64,000 nucleotides of DNA from Urophycis tenuis (GCA_036785325.1 JAXIVH010000028.1:4551946-4615945); one strand, 5' to 3'. Numbered from the stretch's first letter, positions 41,459 through 60,311 are shown. Notes: generated from the sequence alone by a model not told the origin. A program made the numbers and translations.

Positions 41459-44400
41459 GGTCTGACTCATCACTCACCAACACGTCAGTCGTGACTCTAT
41501 GTTTTCTGACGGCTCTGTTGGCGTCCAGGTCCTGCTACATGGTGATCCCTGTGCTGCAGGTGGCCCTGGCGCTGAGCTGTGTGATGGGCCTGGTCATGTA
41601 CGCCTGCTACTGCGGGGAGGACTACTCCAGCTCGCTGGCCGGAGACGCAGTGAGTGGGGCTATAGTGCGGACAAATAAAGGTCACAGGGCCATCGTTCTT
41701 CTGTACACTCATTTATAAGCCATCCTTCAAACACTCGTGCTATGTTGCCAATGGACTTGAATATGCTAATGTGCTGGGTTGCTAAAGGACATGAAGTGCA
41801 GCCTGCTGCGTTGCTGTGTCTCCTGACCACAGATGGTGCTGTTCTTTGTGATGGACATGCTGCAGAGCCTGCCCGGGCTGCCTGGCCTTTTCGTTGCATG
41901 TTTGTTCAGCGCAGCTCTCAGGTTGGTCTGTCTGGCCGGCTGTCTGTCTATCTCTACCCATCCCTCTCCCTCCCTGTCTCTCTTGCTGTCTGTATGTCTA
42001 CATCCCTGTCTGGCCATCTGTCCACCTGTCTGTCCATCTTCAGACAGGGCGACAGCACGGTTCCAACCTGGCCCTCTCTTCCCGTCCACAGCTCCATCTC
42101 ATCAGCCTTTAACTCCCTGGCAACGGTAACCATGGAGGACCTCATCAAACCGCACTTCCCGGTGATGACGGAGGCCAGAGCGACGCTACTGTCTAAAGTC
42201 CTCGGTCAGACAGACACGCTCGTCATCATCACCACAGACGGGCCAACGGCCCGGCAAGAACCGCAAACGCTGTTCCTGACCGTTTCTTTGCTGTTATTTT
42301 GACTCATTCTTTGACTGAAAACACAGTTAGAGATTCAGAATCGCAGGGGTACATTTGACATGAGGTGTAATGAGCGTAGTAGTAGTCTGCCCTGGGTCTT
42401 AATATGTACACCTTTCCAATGTATACGGGATGGTTTGATCAGAAGGCATGTGGAGGATGATGTTGTTATCCTGGTACGTTACAGGAGTTCTGAAGCATGT
42501 GGTGTTCACCTGTATTACTTGTACAGGTGTTCAGCTGTATGCCCGTGTGGCAGTAGACTGATGTACCCTCACATGTACCCTTAAACCCTTCAAACTGTCA
42601 AGGCCCGTTTCAAACCAACTGGTTGTATTTCCTGACAGCCATGCTGTATGGCTTGCTGTGTCTGGCCATGGGGTACCTGACGCACCTGATGGGGGAGTCA
42701 GTCCTGCAGGTGAGTTTGGTGCCAGAGGGGCGGGTCGCTGTGGTGACTGAGGCTGATGCTGGCTCTGCGTTTTAACCCTAGATTGCGTTGAAGGTGTTCG
42801 GCATCGTGGGAGGACCTCTTCTGGGCGTGTTCTCCCTCGGAATGTTCTTCCCATGTGCCAATTCCACAGTAAGTGACCGGGACTCTGTCCACCATCTCAT
42901 GCTCTATCTACATAGAGAATATCAGTTCAGATATTTAATTGAAACGTTCGGTTGAAAAATGTTTAACCATTCGTTGAAACTTGGCTCAATTCGGTCCAGT
43001 CCTCTCCAGACACTCAGTCCTGTCCTCTAGACACTCTGTCCTGTCCTCTAGACACTCAGTCCTGTCCTCTAGACACTCTGTCCTGTCCTCTAGACACTCA
43101 GTCCAGTCCTCTAGACACTCTGTCCTGTCCTCTAGACACTCAGTCCTGTCCTCTCCAGACACTCAGTCCAGTCCTCTAGACACTCTGTCCTGTCCTCCAG
43201 ACACTCAGTCCTGTCCTCTAGACACTCAGTCCTGTCCTCTAGACACTCAGTCCAGTCCTCTAGACACTCTGTCCTGTCCTCTAGACACTCAGTCCTGTCC
43301 TCTCCAGACACTCAGTCCAGTCCTCTAGACACTCTGTCCTGTCCTCCAGACACTCAGTCCTGTCCTCTAGACACTCTGTCCTGTCCTCTAGACACTCAGT
43401 CCTGTCCTCTAGACACTCTGTCCTGTCCTCCAGACACTCAGTCCTGTCCTCTAGACACTCAGTCCTGTCCTCTAGACACTCTGTCCTGTCCTCTAGACAC
43501 TCTGTCCTGTCCTCTAGACACTCAGTCCTGTCCTCTAGACACTCAGTCCTGTCCTCTAGACACTCAGTCCTGTCCTCTAGACACTCTGTCCTGTCCTCCA
43601 GACACTCTGTCCTGTCTCTCTGTCCGTCCCCAGGGTGCGCTGGTGGGCCTGGGGGCTGGCCTGGCCTTGTCCTTCTGGATCGGCGTCGGGAGCATTGTGA
43701 GTGGAGGTACCGGGCCCCCCTCCGTGGCCCCCAACTGTTCGCTCTCCTGGCTGCTCCCAGGGAACGCCACCACTGTCCCCGCCGCTGCCATGTCGGCCGT
43801 GCCCGGGCTGTTCCAGGTGGCCCGCGCTGCGCCCCCCACACTGAGGTAACGAGCACCAGAGAGCCAACTGGTAGCCTCTCCTCTCTGCTAGGATCGCTTC
43901 ACCACGCAGCCGTTGCTTCATTTAGCAGCCTATTTATTTCAGGGTGCCTTCATTGTCATTGATTTGAGACCTTTTTTTTTCAATGCTTCCATTTTCAGTT
44001 TCAAAATATACTGGATCTGTTGATTCAGCAGTTTGTTTGTTTGATAAGATAAGATAAGATATTCCTTTATTAATCCCCCTTAGGAGAAATTCACATTGAC
44101 CAGCAGTACAAGGGGATAGAGGAGTGCAATAGAAGACCTAAGTATAGACAATAAACACTAAACAATAAATAGATTTACCTAAATTAAGATAAAATTATAT
44201 ACGAGCTCTTAGAATCAGGTCAGATTAAAAAATGAAAACCTATATACATACATACATGGTAGTCATCATTGAGATGAACAGTGCAATTGGTAACTGAGTC
44301 CTGCTGAGGTGTAGATATAAAAAAATAAAATAATAAAATAAAAATAGATAAATTGGGCAAAATGGACGTGCAAGTGTGCAAAATGTGCAAATGCAAAATA

Positions 44401-47400
44401 CAAAATGTGCAAATATACAGAGGTAGTAAGTAAGACATGTGAGAAGACATAAAGTAACAACGGCCTAGGAAAACAGTCCTGAGGTGTGGGGTGTGATGTT
44501 CAGTCCATTATCTGGAGGTGTTGGGGCTATCGAGACGTTGGAGCGGTTGGTTGAGGTGTTGTAGAGCCTGATAGCTGATGGGATGAAGGAGCCCCCCCAA
44601 GCGCCTTGAAGCACGTGGCTGAGTGAGCCTGTGGCTGAACGTGCTCCTGAGTTGCCTCAGCTCGGCATAGAGAGGGTGAGAGGGGTTGTCCAGGATCGCC
44701 TGCAGCTTTCCCCTCATCCTCCTCTCTGTCACCGCCTCCACACAGTCCAGCTTCATCCCCACCACAGAGCTCGCCTTCCTCACCAGCTTATTCAGCTTGC
44801 TGGCACCTCTGCTCCCAATGCCTCCTCCCCAGCACACAATAGCGAAGAAGGTGACACTGGCTACCACAGACTGGTAGAACATCCGTAGCAGCCTAGTGCA
44901 CACATTGAAAGATCTGAGCCTCCTCAGGAAGAACAGCGTACTCTGTCCATTCCTGTAGAGGGCCTCGGTATTGTCCGACCATTGTGTGTTTTATCTGCCA
45001 GCCCTGTAATGTCCTAATGGCCTGTGGGCGGCGCCTGCCCATGGGCGGAGCCACAGGCTGCTGCCCCTGTTGGTCTGTTGGCCACATACCAATATGTGCC
45101 TGCCAGTTTCAGTAGCACATTGCTCGGACCCGAGACTTTTGTATCGATTGAGATACCTTCTTCTACTCCTTCCTCTCCTCAGACACTCTGATTGCAACAC
45201 ACATCTCAAAATGCTTGGCAGACATCAGCTCTTGGACAACTGCGCATCAACTCAAGCTCAATCTCGCGAAGACTGAGCTTCTCTTCATACCGGGGAAAGA
45301 GGGGCCTGCTGGTCTCGGTCGACGGTGTTACGTGTCCACAGGAAAAATGATGGCACGACATAACATAATAAGAGACAAACAGAGGGTGACGGTTTAGGGA
45401 TTTATTACCGTATACCAGAAACAAAAATGAAGCAGGTGATGGTTTATGTAATTGTAGGGGGTGTATGCTGTGTAAAACAGAACAGAAAATAAACCTAGAA
45501 CTGGCTAACTCCACAAAGAAAAGCAACCTTACTGGCTCCCGACCATGAACAAAAACACAAGGGAATAAAGTGAGTCTTCTGGGGAAACTACCTTCCCTAC
45601 ATTCCCTGAACCTAACTTAAAAAGGTGTACAAACCCGTCACCAATCACCACCTGCTCAACAATGATAAAAATAATTAAGGAGATTGTTAACAGTGGGTAG
45701 CCCACAAGGACTACACACTAAAGGAGTTTAACTGGTTTAAGAACTATTCAAACAAAAGATAATGGCGGTGCATGGCGCCAACACAATGCCACGCAACCCA
45801 GCAAAGACAAAAGATGCAGCGACAGAGACAGCAGCCCGCATGACGAGAGACGGAATGGCGAGAGCTGGGAAGGACCAACCAGGATCCGGACGCGACCGTC
45901 TTTTATAGGCCACGCCCGATCATGCAATTAGCCCCATCTCGGGGAATGCCTACAGGGGGAGACAAAGACACCAGTGACAGCAGATGCATAGACAATATAT
46001 TCTCTCACAATATTAAGGACTCAAGCAGTCTCTGCGTAACAGAGGGCATCACAGTATCTGCCTCACAGACCGCAACGAACCTGGTCGTAATAGTCGACAA
46101 CCAACTGTCCTGCACTGCAAACATCACTGCAGTGACCCGCTCCTGTAGATTTGCTCTCTACAACATCCACAGGATCCGGCCTTTCCTCACGGGAAGCGAC
46201 ACAGCTCCTGATCCAAGCACTTGTCATCTCCCGCCTCGACTACTGCAACTCGCTCTTAGCTGGACTCCCTGCAACCGTGATGAAACCGTTGCAGCGGATT
46301 CAGAACGCTGCAGCACGCCTCGTGTTCAACCAACACTAATTCTCCCACATGACCCCCCTCTTCCAAGACCTCCACTGACTTCCTGTAGAGGCTCGCATCA
46401 AATTCAAGACGATGCTACTGGCCTACAAAGCCGTCAATGGAACTGTCCCTGCCTACCTCCAAACATTAGTGAAACACCACGTCCCTGCTCCAGCACTCCT
46501 TTCAACTACCTCAGCTGGGTGACTTGTACCTCCATCACTAAAAGGAGGGAAAGGTTTTGGCACCGCAGTGGTGGAACGAGCTCCCTGCCAATGTCAGTAC
46601 TGCAGGGTCACTCCCCATCTTCCGGAAGACTTAAGACCCACTTGTTCACCTGAACCCTGCATAACCCTACCCTCATGCTCTTATTTGTTGTATGTCTTGG
46701 CAATTTAATCACTCTTTGTAATTTGGCACTTTGATCGCTCTTTGTAACTTGGAACTTAGTCAGAGATGTTGTATACTAGCAATGGTTAACCTAGCAATTG
46801 AAATGCTTGAAACTTGTTCTGGTGACTTTCTTACTGTGTTAGCAGCAATGAAATGTTTCACCTTCTTTTGACAAATGTACTCTTTGTAAGTTGCTTTGGA
46901 TAAAAGCGTCTGCTAAATGCCATACTAAGCCTGCTGGTTCTGACTCACACTTCACATCCCCCTGTACTGAGCCACATGGGCCAAAGCCAACACAGACGTT
47001 TGGACCCAGAGTGGACGGTTTAGAGGAGCCCAAACTGTTGTTGTTGGTAGACGTGTTCCTCTCTGGTGAATTATCAGGGTCATTTAGGTCATGTGTTAGA
47101 GCACCTTAGTTAGTTAGTTTAGTTAATAAACTTAAAACTAAACTAACTAACTAACTAAACCTTACATTTGATGTTTGTTTCTTTGTTTCTAACCTTCTTT
47201 GGGTGCCATTTCATTTTCTTAACATTGTATTTTACTTTGTTCCTCTCAGCCTACGGTGACCTATTGATTTGGCCTGCTGAGACTCTAACGCCACCCTTTG
47301 CTGGTACCTTTGTAGGCAGACCGGGCTGAAAAGGTTCTACTCAGTGTCCTACATGTGGTACAGCGGACTCGGCTGTGCCGTGGTGGTGCTGGTCGGACTG

Positions 47401-48504
47401 CTGGTCAGCTTCCTGTCAGGTAGGACCTGACGACTCCAGAACCAACAGAGCCTTTTCGCAGAGGCGTGCTTGTAGGACAAAGCCGGTGCAGACCGGTGTG
47501 CGACTCCCCTGGGACCCGACAGGAGTCCTCATGAGTCTCCTAAGTGACACCTGGCAGTCCTACGAGAGGCAGTGAGAAGGGCCTTCTCACTGCCTCGTCG
47601 TAGGAAATGCACAGGTGTAGCTCCTACTGGCTCACCATGGCTTATGGTGTGATTGGGTGGTGCACCAGTACACACCACCAGCCCGGTAACTACACGACCA
47701 CGCTGCAGTGGGCTTGAAGACCAACCACCTGGTGTTATTAATGACAGGAAGAGGAAGTGACCTTACCCTGCTATTGACCACCTGTGAACTGGGGGCCGCA
47801 GAAAAAAAGTACAATCTGAACTGTCTGACCTGAATGTCTTTGTGCTTTTCTTCCTGCCGGTGTTTCTCATTGGTTCATCCAAGGCCCAATGGAGGCGGAG
47901 GACGTGCTCCCAGGCACCGTCTTCCCTCTGGTGGAGAAGCTGCTGCTCTTCTTGCCTGACAGCCTGAAGAACAGGCGGTGCTGTGGAGGACGCAGTGTGA
48001 GTATCAAGTACCACTGGCCACCATGTTCCACCTCATGAAACACATGTTATTCATCACAAGTACCACTGGCCACCATGTTCCACCTCATGAAACACATGTT
48101 ATTCATCACAAGTACCACTGGCCACCATGTTCCACCTCATGAAACACATGTTATTCATCACAAGTACCACTGGCCACCATGTTCCACCTCATGAAACACA
48201 TGTTATTCATCACAAGTACCACTGGCCACCATGTTCCACCTCATGAAACATGTTATTCATCACAAAGCAGCAGGGCTCTAATCCACTCTATAAATGAAGC
48301 CGCCTCGTTTCTTTGTGGGTGCAGACCCCCACGGCCAAGGAACACCATGGAGCCGCCGGCCCACTGGACAATGGAGCCGCCGGCCCACTGGATAATGGAG
48401 CCGCCGGCCCACTGGACAATGGAGCCGCCGGCCCACTGGACACAGAGTCCAGCGTGCTGCTCCCTGCCTCCAGCTCTCCCCTGGAGCGCGAGACTGTGGT
48501 GTGA
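38863..48504 (+). CDS. slc5a6: Sodium-dependent multivitamin transporter (SMVT)
   Basis: Plasma-membrane Na+-coupled importer of biotin, pantothenate and lipoate; SLC5 family. Fifteen coding exons: 38863-39201, 39294-39359, 39604-39655, 40266-40333, 40530-40684, 41280-41420, 41529-41649, 41833-41921, 42092-42204, 42639-42709, 42782-42868, 43634-43845, 47316-47419, 47884-47996, 48325-48504. They total 1911 bases, 636 residues (human 635), all in frame. Diagnostic segments: SLIASFQSAVAIVGVPAEVF (TM2), GGLKAVIWTDVFQT, GVNQAQVQRYLSARTE (sodium-symporter signature region), SSISSAFNSLATVTMEDLI, GPLLGVFSLGMFFPCAN. The ATG is in a good context (GCAGCCATGG). Intron 2 appears to start with GC rather than GT. 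The last exon has a coding 24-base tandem repeat. Polyadenylation signal candidate AATAAA at 49265. Confidence 0.95.
39204..39262. repeat. (TCTG)n microsatellite at the slc5a6 intron 1 donor
   Basis: The intron starts GTTGTCTGTCTG and the tetranucleotide runs on for about 55 bases in an intron of only 92 bases. A similar run occurs at the donor of intron 6 (41421-41460). Confidence 0.95.
39684..40067. mobile_element. Palindromic MITE in slc5a6 intron 3
   Basis: Terminal inverted repeat: left CAGTACGTTTACATGCAGCA, AGAAATTCGAATTTC; the right end is its inverse with one change. ATT occurs on both sides (39681-39683, 40068-40070), a possible 3-base duplication. The inside has further partial inverted copies (GCATGTATACTC). 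About 384 bases, no ORF. Confidence 0.75.
40685..40905. repeat. Minisatellite at the slc5a6 intron 5 donor
   Basis: Seven copies of GGAGTAGGTGGTCTGGGGGG CAGATGGGCCT-type units of about 31-35 bases. The first copy contains the donor itself (CTGGA|GTAGGTGG), so every later copy repeats the exon-end/donor sequence. Confidence 0.85.
42990..43620. repeat. 21-bp minisatellite in slc5a6 intron 11
   Basis: About 30 copies of TCCTGTCCTCTAGACACTCA plus one base, with CTCCAGACACTC variants. The array ends within 15 bases of the acceptor at 43633 and so supplies the pyrimidine-rich tract. Confidence 0.95.
44044..44985 (-). mobile_element. Rex1-like LINE, 5'-truncated, antisense in slc5a6 intron 12
   Basis: Minus-strand RT C-terminal region at about 44985-44508: LFFLRRLRSFNVCTRLLRMF, then FFAIVCWGGG, KLNKLVRKASSVVG, NPSHPLYAELRQLRSTFSHR. 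The 3' end is a GATAA tandem (GATAAGATAAGATAAGATA on the plus strand at 44044), typical of Rex1-type tails. Confidence 0.8.
45100..46930 (+). mobile_element. L2-type LINE 3' half, split by an LTR-like insertion
   Basis: RT remains before the insertion: SWTTAHQLKLNLAKTELLFI at about 45228-45287. After it: SQTATNLVVIVDNQLSC, LVISRLDYCNSLLAGLPATV, LQRIQNAAARLVFNQH, then a non-coding 3' UTR ending with GTAAGTTGCTTTGGATAAAA at about 46890. Frame breaks throughout. This copy shows that the GCTTTGGATAAAAGCGTCTG tail found elsewhere in the window belongs to an L2-type LINE. Confidence 0.8.
45326..45954 (-). mobile_element. Solo-LTR-like insertion
   Basis: It interrupts the LINE coding region. Ends are TG...CA (plus strand TGTTACGTGTCC ... 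GCCTACA). Read on the minus strand, a TATAAAAG box (near 45905) is followed about 500 bases later by AATAAA (plus TTTATT near 45401), the order expected in an LTR. No clear target-site duplication was seen, so the call is tentative. Confidence 0.5.
48005..48262. repeat. 52-bp tandem repeat, five copies, slc5a6 last intron
   Basis: Unit begins AAGTACCACTGGCCACCATG and continues TTCCACCTCATGAAACACAT; the last copy is shortened by four bases. Copies are nearly identical, implying recent expansion. Confidence 0.95.
48345..48438 (+). repeat. Coding 24-bp repeat in the slc5a6 C-terminus
   Basis: Four copies of a 24-base unit GGAGCCGCCGGCCCACTGGA YAAT encode (GAAGPLDN)n in the cytosolic tail, just after KEHH and before TESSVLLPASS. 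Frame is kept through all copies. Confidence 0.9.
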
Positions 48505-48619
48505 CCCCCCCCCCCCCTCCACGCGCCCAGCCAGGGGGGAGTCGGAGGGAGAGGTAATGTGTTTGGGGGGGAGAGCGCATGACCGTACCCAGCACCCACC
48601 CACCACCTGCCCGGCCCAG

Positions 48620-49105
48620 AGTCAGCGGGAGGAAGAGGTCAGGAGGACCAGGAAAGAACCTGTGTCAAGAGGAAGAGGTCAGAAGAACCAGGAAAGAACC
48701 TGTGTCAGGAGGAAGAGGTCAGGAGAACCAGGGAAGGACCTGTGTCAGGAGGAAGAGGTCAGAAGAACCAGGGAAGGACCTGTGTCAAGAGGAAGAGGAA
48801 GAGGTCAGAAGGACCAGGAAAGAACCTGTGTCAGGAGGAAGAGGTCAGGAGAACCAGGGAAGGACCTGTGTCAAGAGGAAGAGGAAGAGGTCAGAAGAAC
48901 CAGGGAAGGGCCTGTGTCAGGAGGAAGAGGAAGAGGTCAGAAGAACCAGGGAAGGACCTGTGTCAAGAGGAAGAGGAAGAGGTCAGAAGAACCAGGGAAG
49001 GGCCTGTGTCAGGAGGAAGAGGAAGAGGTCAGAAGAACCAGGGAAGGGCCTGTGTCAAGAGGAAGAGGAAGAGGTCAGGAGCACCAGGGAAGGGCCTGTG
49101 TTAGC
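48620..49105. repeat. Purine-rich minisatellite 3' of slc5a6
   Basis: Twelve units of about 39-45 bases containing GAAGAGGTCAGAAGAACCAG and GGAAGGACCTGTGTCA; length differences come from extra GAAGAG hexamers. It is in the slc5a6 3' UTR if AATAAA at 49265 is used. Confidence 0.92.
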
Positions 49106-49344
49106 TTTGTGATGCAACACACTCTAATTTGAGACTTCGTTTTTTTTTTTTTACTGTTTAACTCTTTGTTGTTTGGGGAGCCACAAACAGGGACAAACAC
49201 TCGGTGAAACCGAGTGCAGATGAAGCTGATAATCATAATATATATATTCCTTTATTTTTCTTTTAATAAAAAACCCGTACAGAGATGTCTATTTTTTCTA
49301 TCTATTGACTTTGGTACGCGTGAACACCTTGTTTTGCACTCTGC

Positions 49345-50040
49345 AGTTCTTAGGAGGCTTGTTACTCTGGGTTAGATTAATTTGTCTCTCAAGAGGCTTG
49401 TTACTCTGGGTTAGATGAATTTGTCTCTCAAGAGGCTTGTTACTCTGGGTTAGATGAATTTGTCTCTCAAGAGGCTTGTTACTGTGGGTTAGATGAATTT
49501 GTCTCTCAAGAGGCTTGTTAGTGTGGGTTAGTTGATTTTGAGTCTCAAGAGTCTTGTTACTGTGGGTTAGTTGATTTGAGTCTCAAGAGGCTTGTTACTG
49601 TGGGTTAGTTGATTTGAGTCTCAAGAGTCTTGTTACTCTGGGTTAGTTGATTTTGAGTCTCAAGAGGCTTGTTACTCTGGGTTAGTTGATTTGAGTCTCA
49701 AGAGTCTTGTTACTGTGGGTTAGTTGATTTGAGTCTCAAGAGGCTTGTTAGTGTGGGTTAGTTGATTTTGAGTCTCAAGAGTCTTGTTACTGTGGGTTAG
49801 TTGATTTTGAGTCTCAAGAGGCTTGTTACTCTGGGTTAGTTGATTTTGAGTCTCAAGAGGCTTGTTACTCTGGGTTAGTTGATTTGAGTCTCAAGAGTCT
49901 TGTTACTGTGGGTTAGTTGATTTTGAGTCTCAAGAGTCTTGTTAGTGTGGGTTAGTTGATTTTGAGTCTCAAGAGTCTTGTTACTGTGGGTTAGTTGATT
50001 TTGAGTCTCAAGAGGCTTGTTAGTGTGGGTTAGAAGATTT
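49345..50040. repeat. 36-37-bp minisatellite
   Basis: About 19 copies of CTCAAGAGGCTTGTTACTCT followed by GGGTTAGTTGATTTTGAGT, with GGC/GTC and CTC/GTG variants alternating. Confidence 0.95.
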
Positions 50041-50660
50041 AGTGTTCCTGTGTGACGCACACAAACAGTCGCATTTGGTTAAAGTACAGATGGTTTAGGT
50101 TTCCATTTCTTCCATTTCTTGACCTGCTGGTGAAAAACACTGAAGGTTTTTTTTCATGACTACTGAAGAGCAAATGAGTAAAATTGTTTTGTTGAATGCA
50201 AAACTTTACAAACAAGTACAATGTGCTGTTTGTTTCTGCATGATGTTCTGAGGCTTAAACACCCTTCATGTAAAAAACCTCAACATATTCTAACTCGCCA
50301 GAGTTACATCTATATCTCCTAACCCCTAAAGATGCATGTAGGACTAAAACAATATGGATGCTGATGGTCCTTTCCAGGTACACAATGTGTGCTGCGAGTT
50401 GACTGTCCATTCATCTGGTCAAGCTTTACAACACCCTGTGGAGTGAATGCATGCTGTTACCACCCCACACCCACAGGGCTGTTTGTGGGGTGGTCAATGT
50501 TTACAACATGCCTGTTTTACCTGAGAAGGCAACAGGCTTCACTAGAGAATTATGTTATCAAATGAAGCCACTATGCACTTCTTATGTGTTCATTTAAATG
50601 GAGGACTAAATGTAAACTTTTGCACAAATGTCCACACCTGACCACTATATTTGTCTCTAT
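50041..50660. other. Intergenic between slc5a6 and adgrf3
   Basis: No gene or recognised repeat seen. Confidence 0.4.
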
Positions 50661-50663
50661 ATA

Positions 50664-50796
<133 letters not shown>

Positions 50797-50879
50797 ATTT
50801 TTTGCAAATTCATTAAAAAGGGAAAACTTGCATATCACATTGACATAACTATTCAGACCCTGTACTTAGTTCTCTGTAC

Positions 50880-51030
50880 TCGGTTCTTAGTTAGCAATTG
50901 AAATGCTTGAAACTTGGTCTGGTGAATTTCTTACTGTATTAACGGCAATAAAATGTTTCACCTTCTTCTGACAAATGTAGGCCTACTTATTGTAAGTCCC
51001 TTTGGATAACAGCGTCTGGTAAATGTAAAT
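50880..51030 (+). mobile_element. L2-type LINE 3' tail
   Basis: Contains CAATTGAAATGCTTGAAACT, and GTAAGTCCCTTTGGATAACA followed by GCGTCTGGTAAATG: the same tail as at 46.9 kb, strongly 5'-truncated. Confidence 0.7.
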
Positions 51031-51641
51031 CTGACTAAATGACGCGTTAGACTTTTGTTTCGTCCAAATATGTTTAAAAATGTATTTGTTTGACTTTATG
51101 TTATTTAGTTGAGAAAATGTATGTATTTATTTGCGTGATTATAAGTATTCAGTCATTGACTACTGCTAAAATGAAATATAGTTTATAGGTTTATTGTGAA
51201 TAATAACTAAAGGTCACTTCCCTTTTCCAGGGAAATTTCATAGGCGGTACAAAACAGCAGCAGATACGACAAACTATTTTGACAGTCAAATGAGTCTGAG
51301 AAGGTGATACAGAAGGTGATACAGACCACGGTTATAGCCTCTGACATGAGGCTCACAGTTGCTTCTGTTTCTTCACAAACCTGCTGAGAAAGTAGGAGAG
51401 GTAATCTTTTGATAATTATCCATCGATTGATTGCATTAATTGTATCGTAATTTCGATATTGAACGTTATTAATCAATAATATTACGGTCTTTCGAATAAG
51501 GCCTACATAATTAAGCCTACTAGTCTGGACTCTGATTTTGGACCTGTTAATTTTATTAAATGTAGGCCTAAATATTTTATCAGGCATATACACGTCCTAC
51601 CAACTAAAACAACGATCTGTGCCTACTCTGCTTGGAGCACA
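51031..51641. promoter_or_regulatory. Upstream region of adgrf3
   Basis: AT-rich sequence before the adgrf3 start codon. It should contain the promoter; no motif is assigned. Confidence 0.3.
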
Positions 51642-58392
<6,751 letters not shown>

Positions 58393-59165
58393 TGCCCAGA
58401 CATCAAGCCTCATGGGAACGCTGTTCATCTTCAGCAGGATGTGTACTTTTATTTTTGCTACCGTTGGCATAATGTTGTGTAACGCTGTGGATGTGTCAAG
58501 GGACACAATTTACTTCAACTGTTAGTTAAAAATGACATTTGTTGATGTTAATGTGCTGCCTTATGACAACCTAAACAGTTATATATATAAATATAATTTA
58601 ATCTGTTTTTTTTTTTTTTAATCTGGCTGTATTTTTAGAACTTATTTATTTCATATGATTTGAGGCCCTTTAATCTTTCTACATAGAGCCGATTGTGTTT
58701 TTGACCTTGGAGATCGTTGATAAACAGATAAAAAATAAAAACATAGCTTGTGGACATATCCACTTCACGTTGGTTACTTTGTAGGATCCATCCCATTCTC
58801 CCGCTGCCTCTCTTCCCAGTCATGGTCAGTCTCATCCAGACTGAGACCTCTCAGAGTGGCTGCTTGCCGAAAGGCTTTGGACTCCGTCTCGGCCCTGCAA
58901 CACAGACGACGTGTCACAAGACGGTCTAAAGTAAACGGAATAGATTATCGGTACTTCAAAGGCCCATCCGGCATCAATATAATTGGATGAAATACTTGCA
59001 CACAGTACTTTTTTGTCGCAAACACAAATATCTTCATTTATTATTTAAAAAAACGTAATCGGTCTATAGTAGCATTTAAGTAGGCCTAATTAATTAATAT
59101 TTGGGTCACTTATGTTGACTAAAGAGGATAATTCATTCATATGAGTGCCCTAAGAACACAAAGGC
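58393..59165. other. adgrf3 3' UTR and spacer to ankrd66
   Basis: adgrf3 3' UTR with AATAAA near 58734. On the other strand, the ankrd66 signal AATAAA (plus TTTATT) is near 59037. The two genes converge here. Confidence 0.5.
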
Positions 59166-59609
59166 CTACGTTTTGAGGAAGCGAACGCAGTCCTCGTGCC
59201 CGTACATTCCCGCTATCCTGATTGGTCGGTCGCCGGAGACGTCCTCCTTGTCTATGCAGGCGTGCAGTGCGTGTAGCAGCCGCAGCACGCCGAGGCGCCC
59301 CGACTCCGCAGCGAAGTGCGCGGGCGTCCAGCCGTTCTCCGTCCTCATGCACGGCCGCGCGCCGTTCTCCACCAGAACCCGCACGATGTCCGCGTGCCCT
59401 GAACGCGGAAGGGGATTTCAACTTGAAACCGTGGCCATTATTATTATTGTCCGGCTTCATATAGGCCTACCTTTGGCTGCAGCCCAGTGAAGCGGCGTCT
59501 TGTGGTTCCAGTCGAGGTCTCTCTGGTTGGGATCGCATGCATTGTTCTTCAGTAGTTCCTCCACCGCATCACGATTCCCGGCAGCTGCGGCCTGGTGCAA
59601 CTCGGTCAT
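59166..59609 (-). CDS. ankrd66: Small ankyrin-repeat protein (ANKRD66-like)
   Basis: Two coding exons, 59609-59471 and 59398-59166; 372 bases, 123 residues. It consists of about three ankyrin repeats: TELHQAAAAGNRDAVEELL, then KTPLHWAAAKGHADIVRVL, WTPAHFAAESGRLGVLRLL and a degenerate last unit ending HEDCVRFLKT. The start at MTELH fits the family; an in-frame ATG 12 codons upstream (59645) exists. Ankyrin repeats are protein-binding modules; the function of this family is not known to me. It lies between an ADGRF gene and a TDRD6-like gene, as in human 6p12.3, which supports the name. It is shorter than I would expect for mammalian ANKRD66, but I cannot state the exact length. Confidence 0.8.
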
Positions 59610-60311
59610 GGCGCAGGATGAGCGTTGCCTGGCAACACTCAACAAATGGGACGACCCAGGAAGTCAGTACGATGGCTTTCATCTGCTGCCACCTGGTGGA
59701 CGCCTGAGATTTAGGCAGCAGTTAATTATTAAAAAAAAACAACCCTATTATTTCATAACCAAATCTCTTCAAGGACAGAGTTAGAAGTTCGAAAGGAATA
59801 AATGATTAAACAAAAAAACACACTAAAAGGTATCCATGTTCAATAAATTACTGAATTCAGAATTTCAAATGTGTTTTTTTTTTCTGGATAATGATTTAAA
59901 ACAAGATTAGGCTGTGAATTAAACAATTTTGAACCAAATGCTGTTGTGTATGCATTACGCGAAATAAAGTAAAAAAACAAAAACAAACTCAGTTTAATCA
60001 TGTCAAATTTATTACACAGAAGATGTACATTTATGCGTCACCTGTTGACATAAACATTGATCCTGTTGATTTCTCTGTCCAGTTGACTAGAGCAAAAACA
60101 AACAAAAATATTCAGAGCACTGACGACAACAAACTAATGATTTGTGAAAACATCAAAGCCAGTCTGACTCCTTTCACTTGTCGTCAGTGAGCAGTATCAC
60201 AGTATACGTACCCATCAACTGACATTGGCATAAAATGACAGTTCAGTCAGTAATTAGCCTGTTATTTACCCTTCTGTGAAAGCGTTCAGTAGCTTGGTAG
60301 GATGCTGGTGT
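59610..60311. other. Spacer between ankrd66 and the Tudor gene
   Basis: AT-rich, contains the ankrd66 upstream region and the 3' UTR of the Tudor gene, with AATAAA (plus TTTATT) near 60008. Confidence 0.45.

Noticed and set aside
48579..49132. Arg/Glu-rich open frames of 120-317 codons
   Set aside because: Derived from the purine-rich minisatellite beyond the slc5a6 stop codon.
49345..50040. Regular 36-base repeats that could suggest a CRISPR array
   Set aside because: No unique spacers between repeats, and the sequence is vertebrate; simple tandem repeat.
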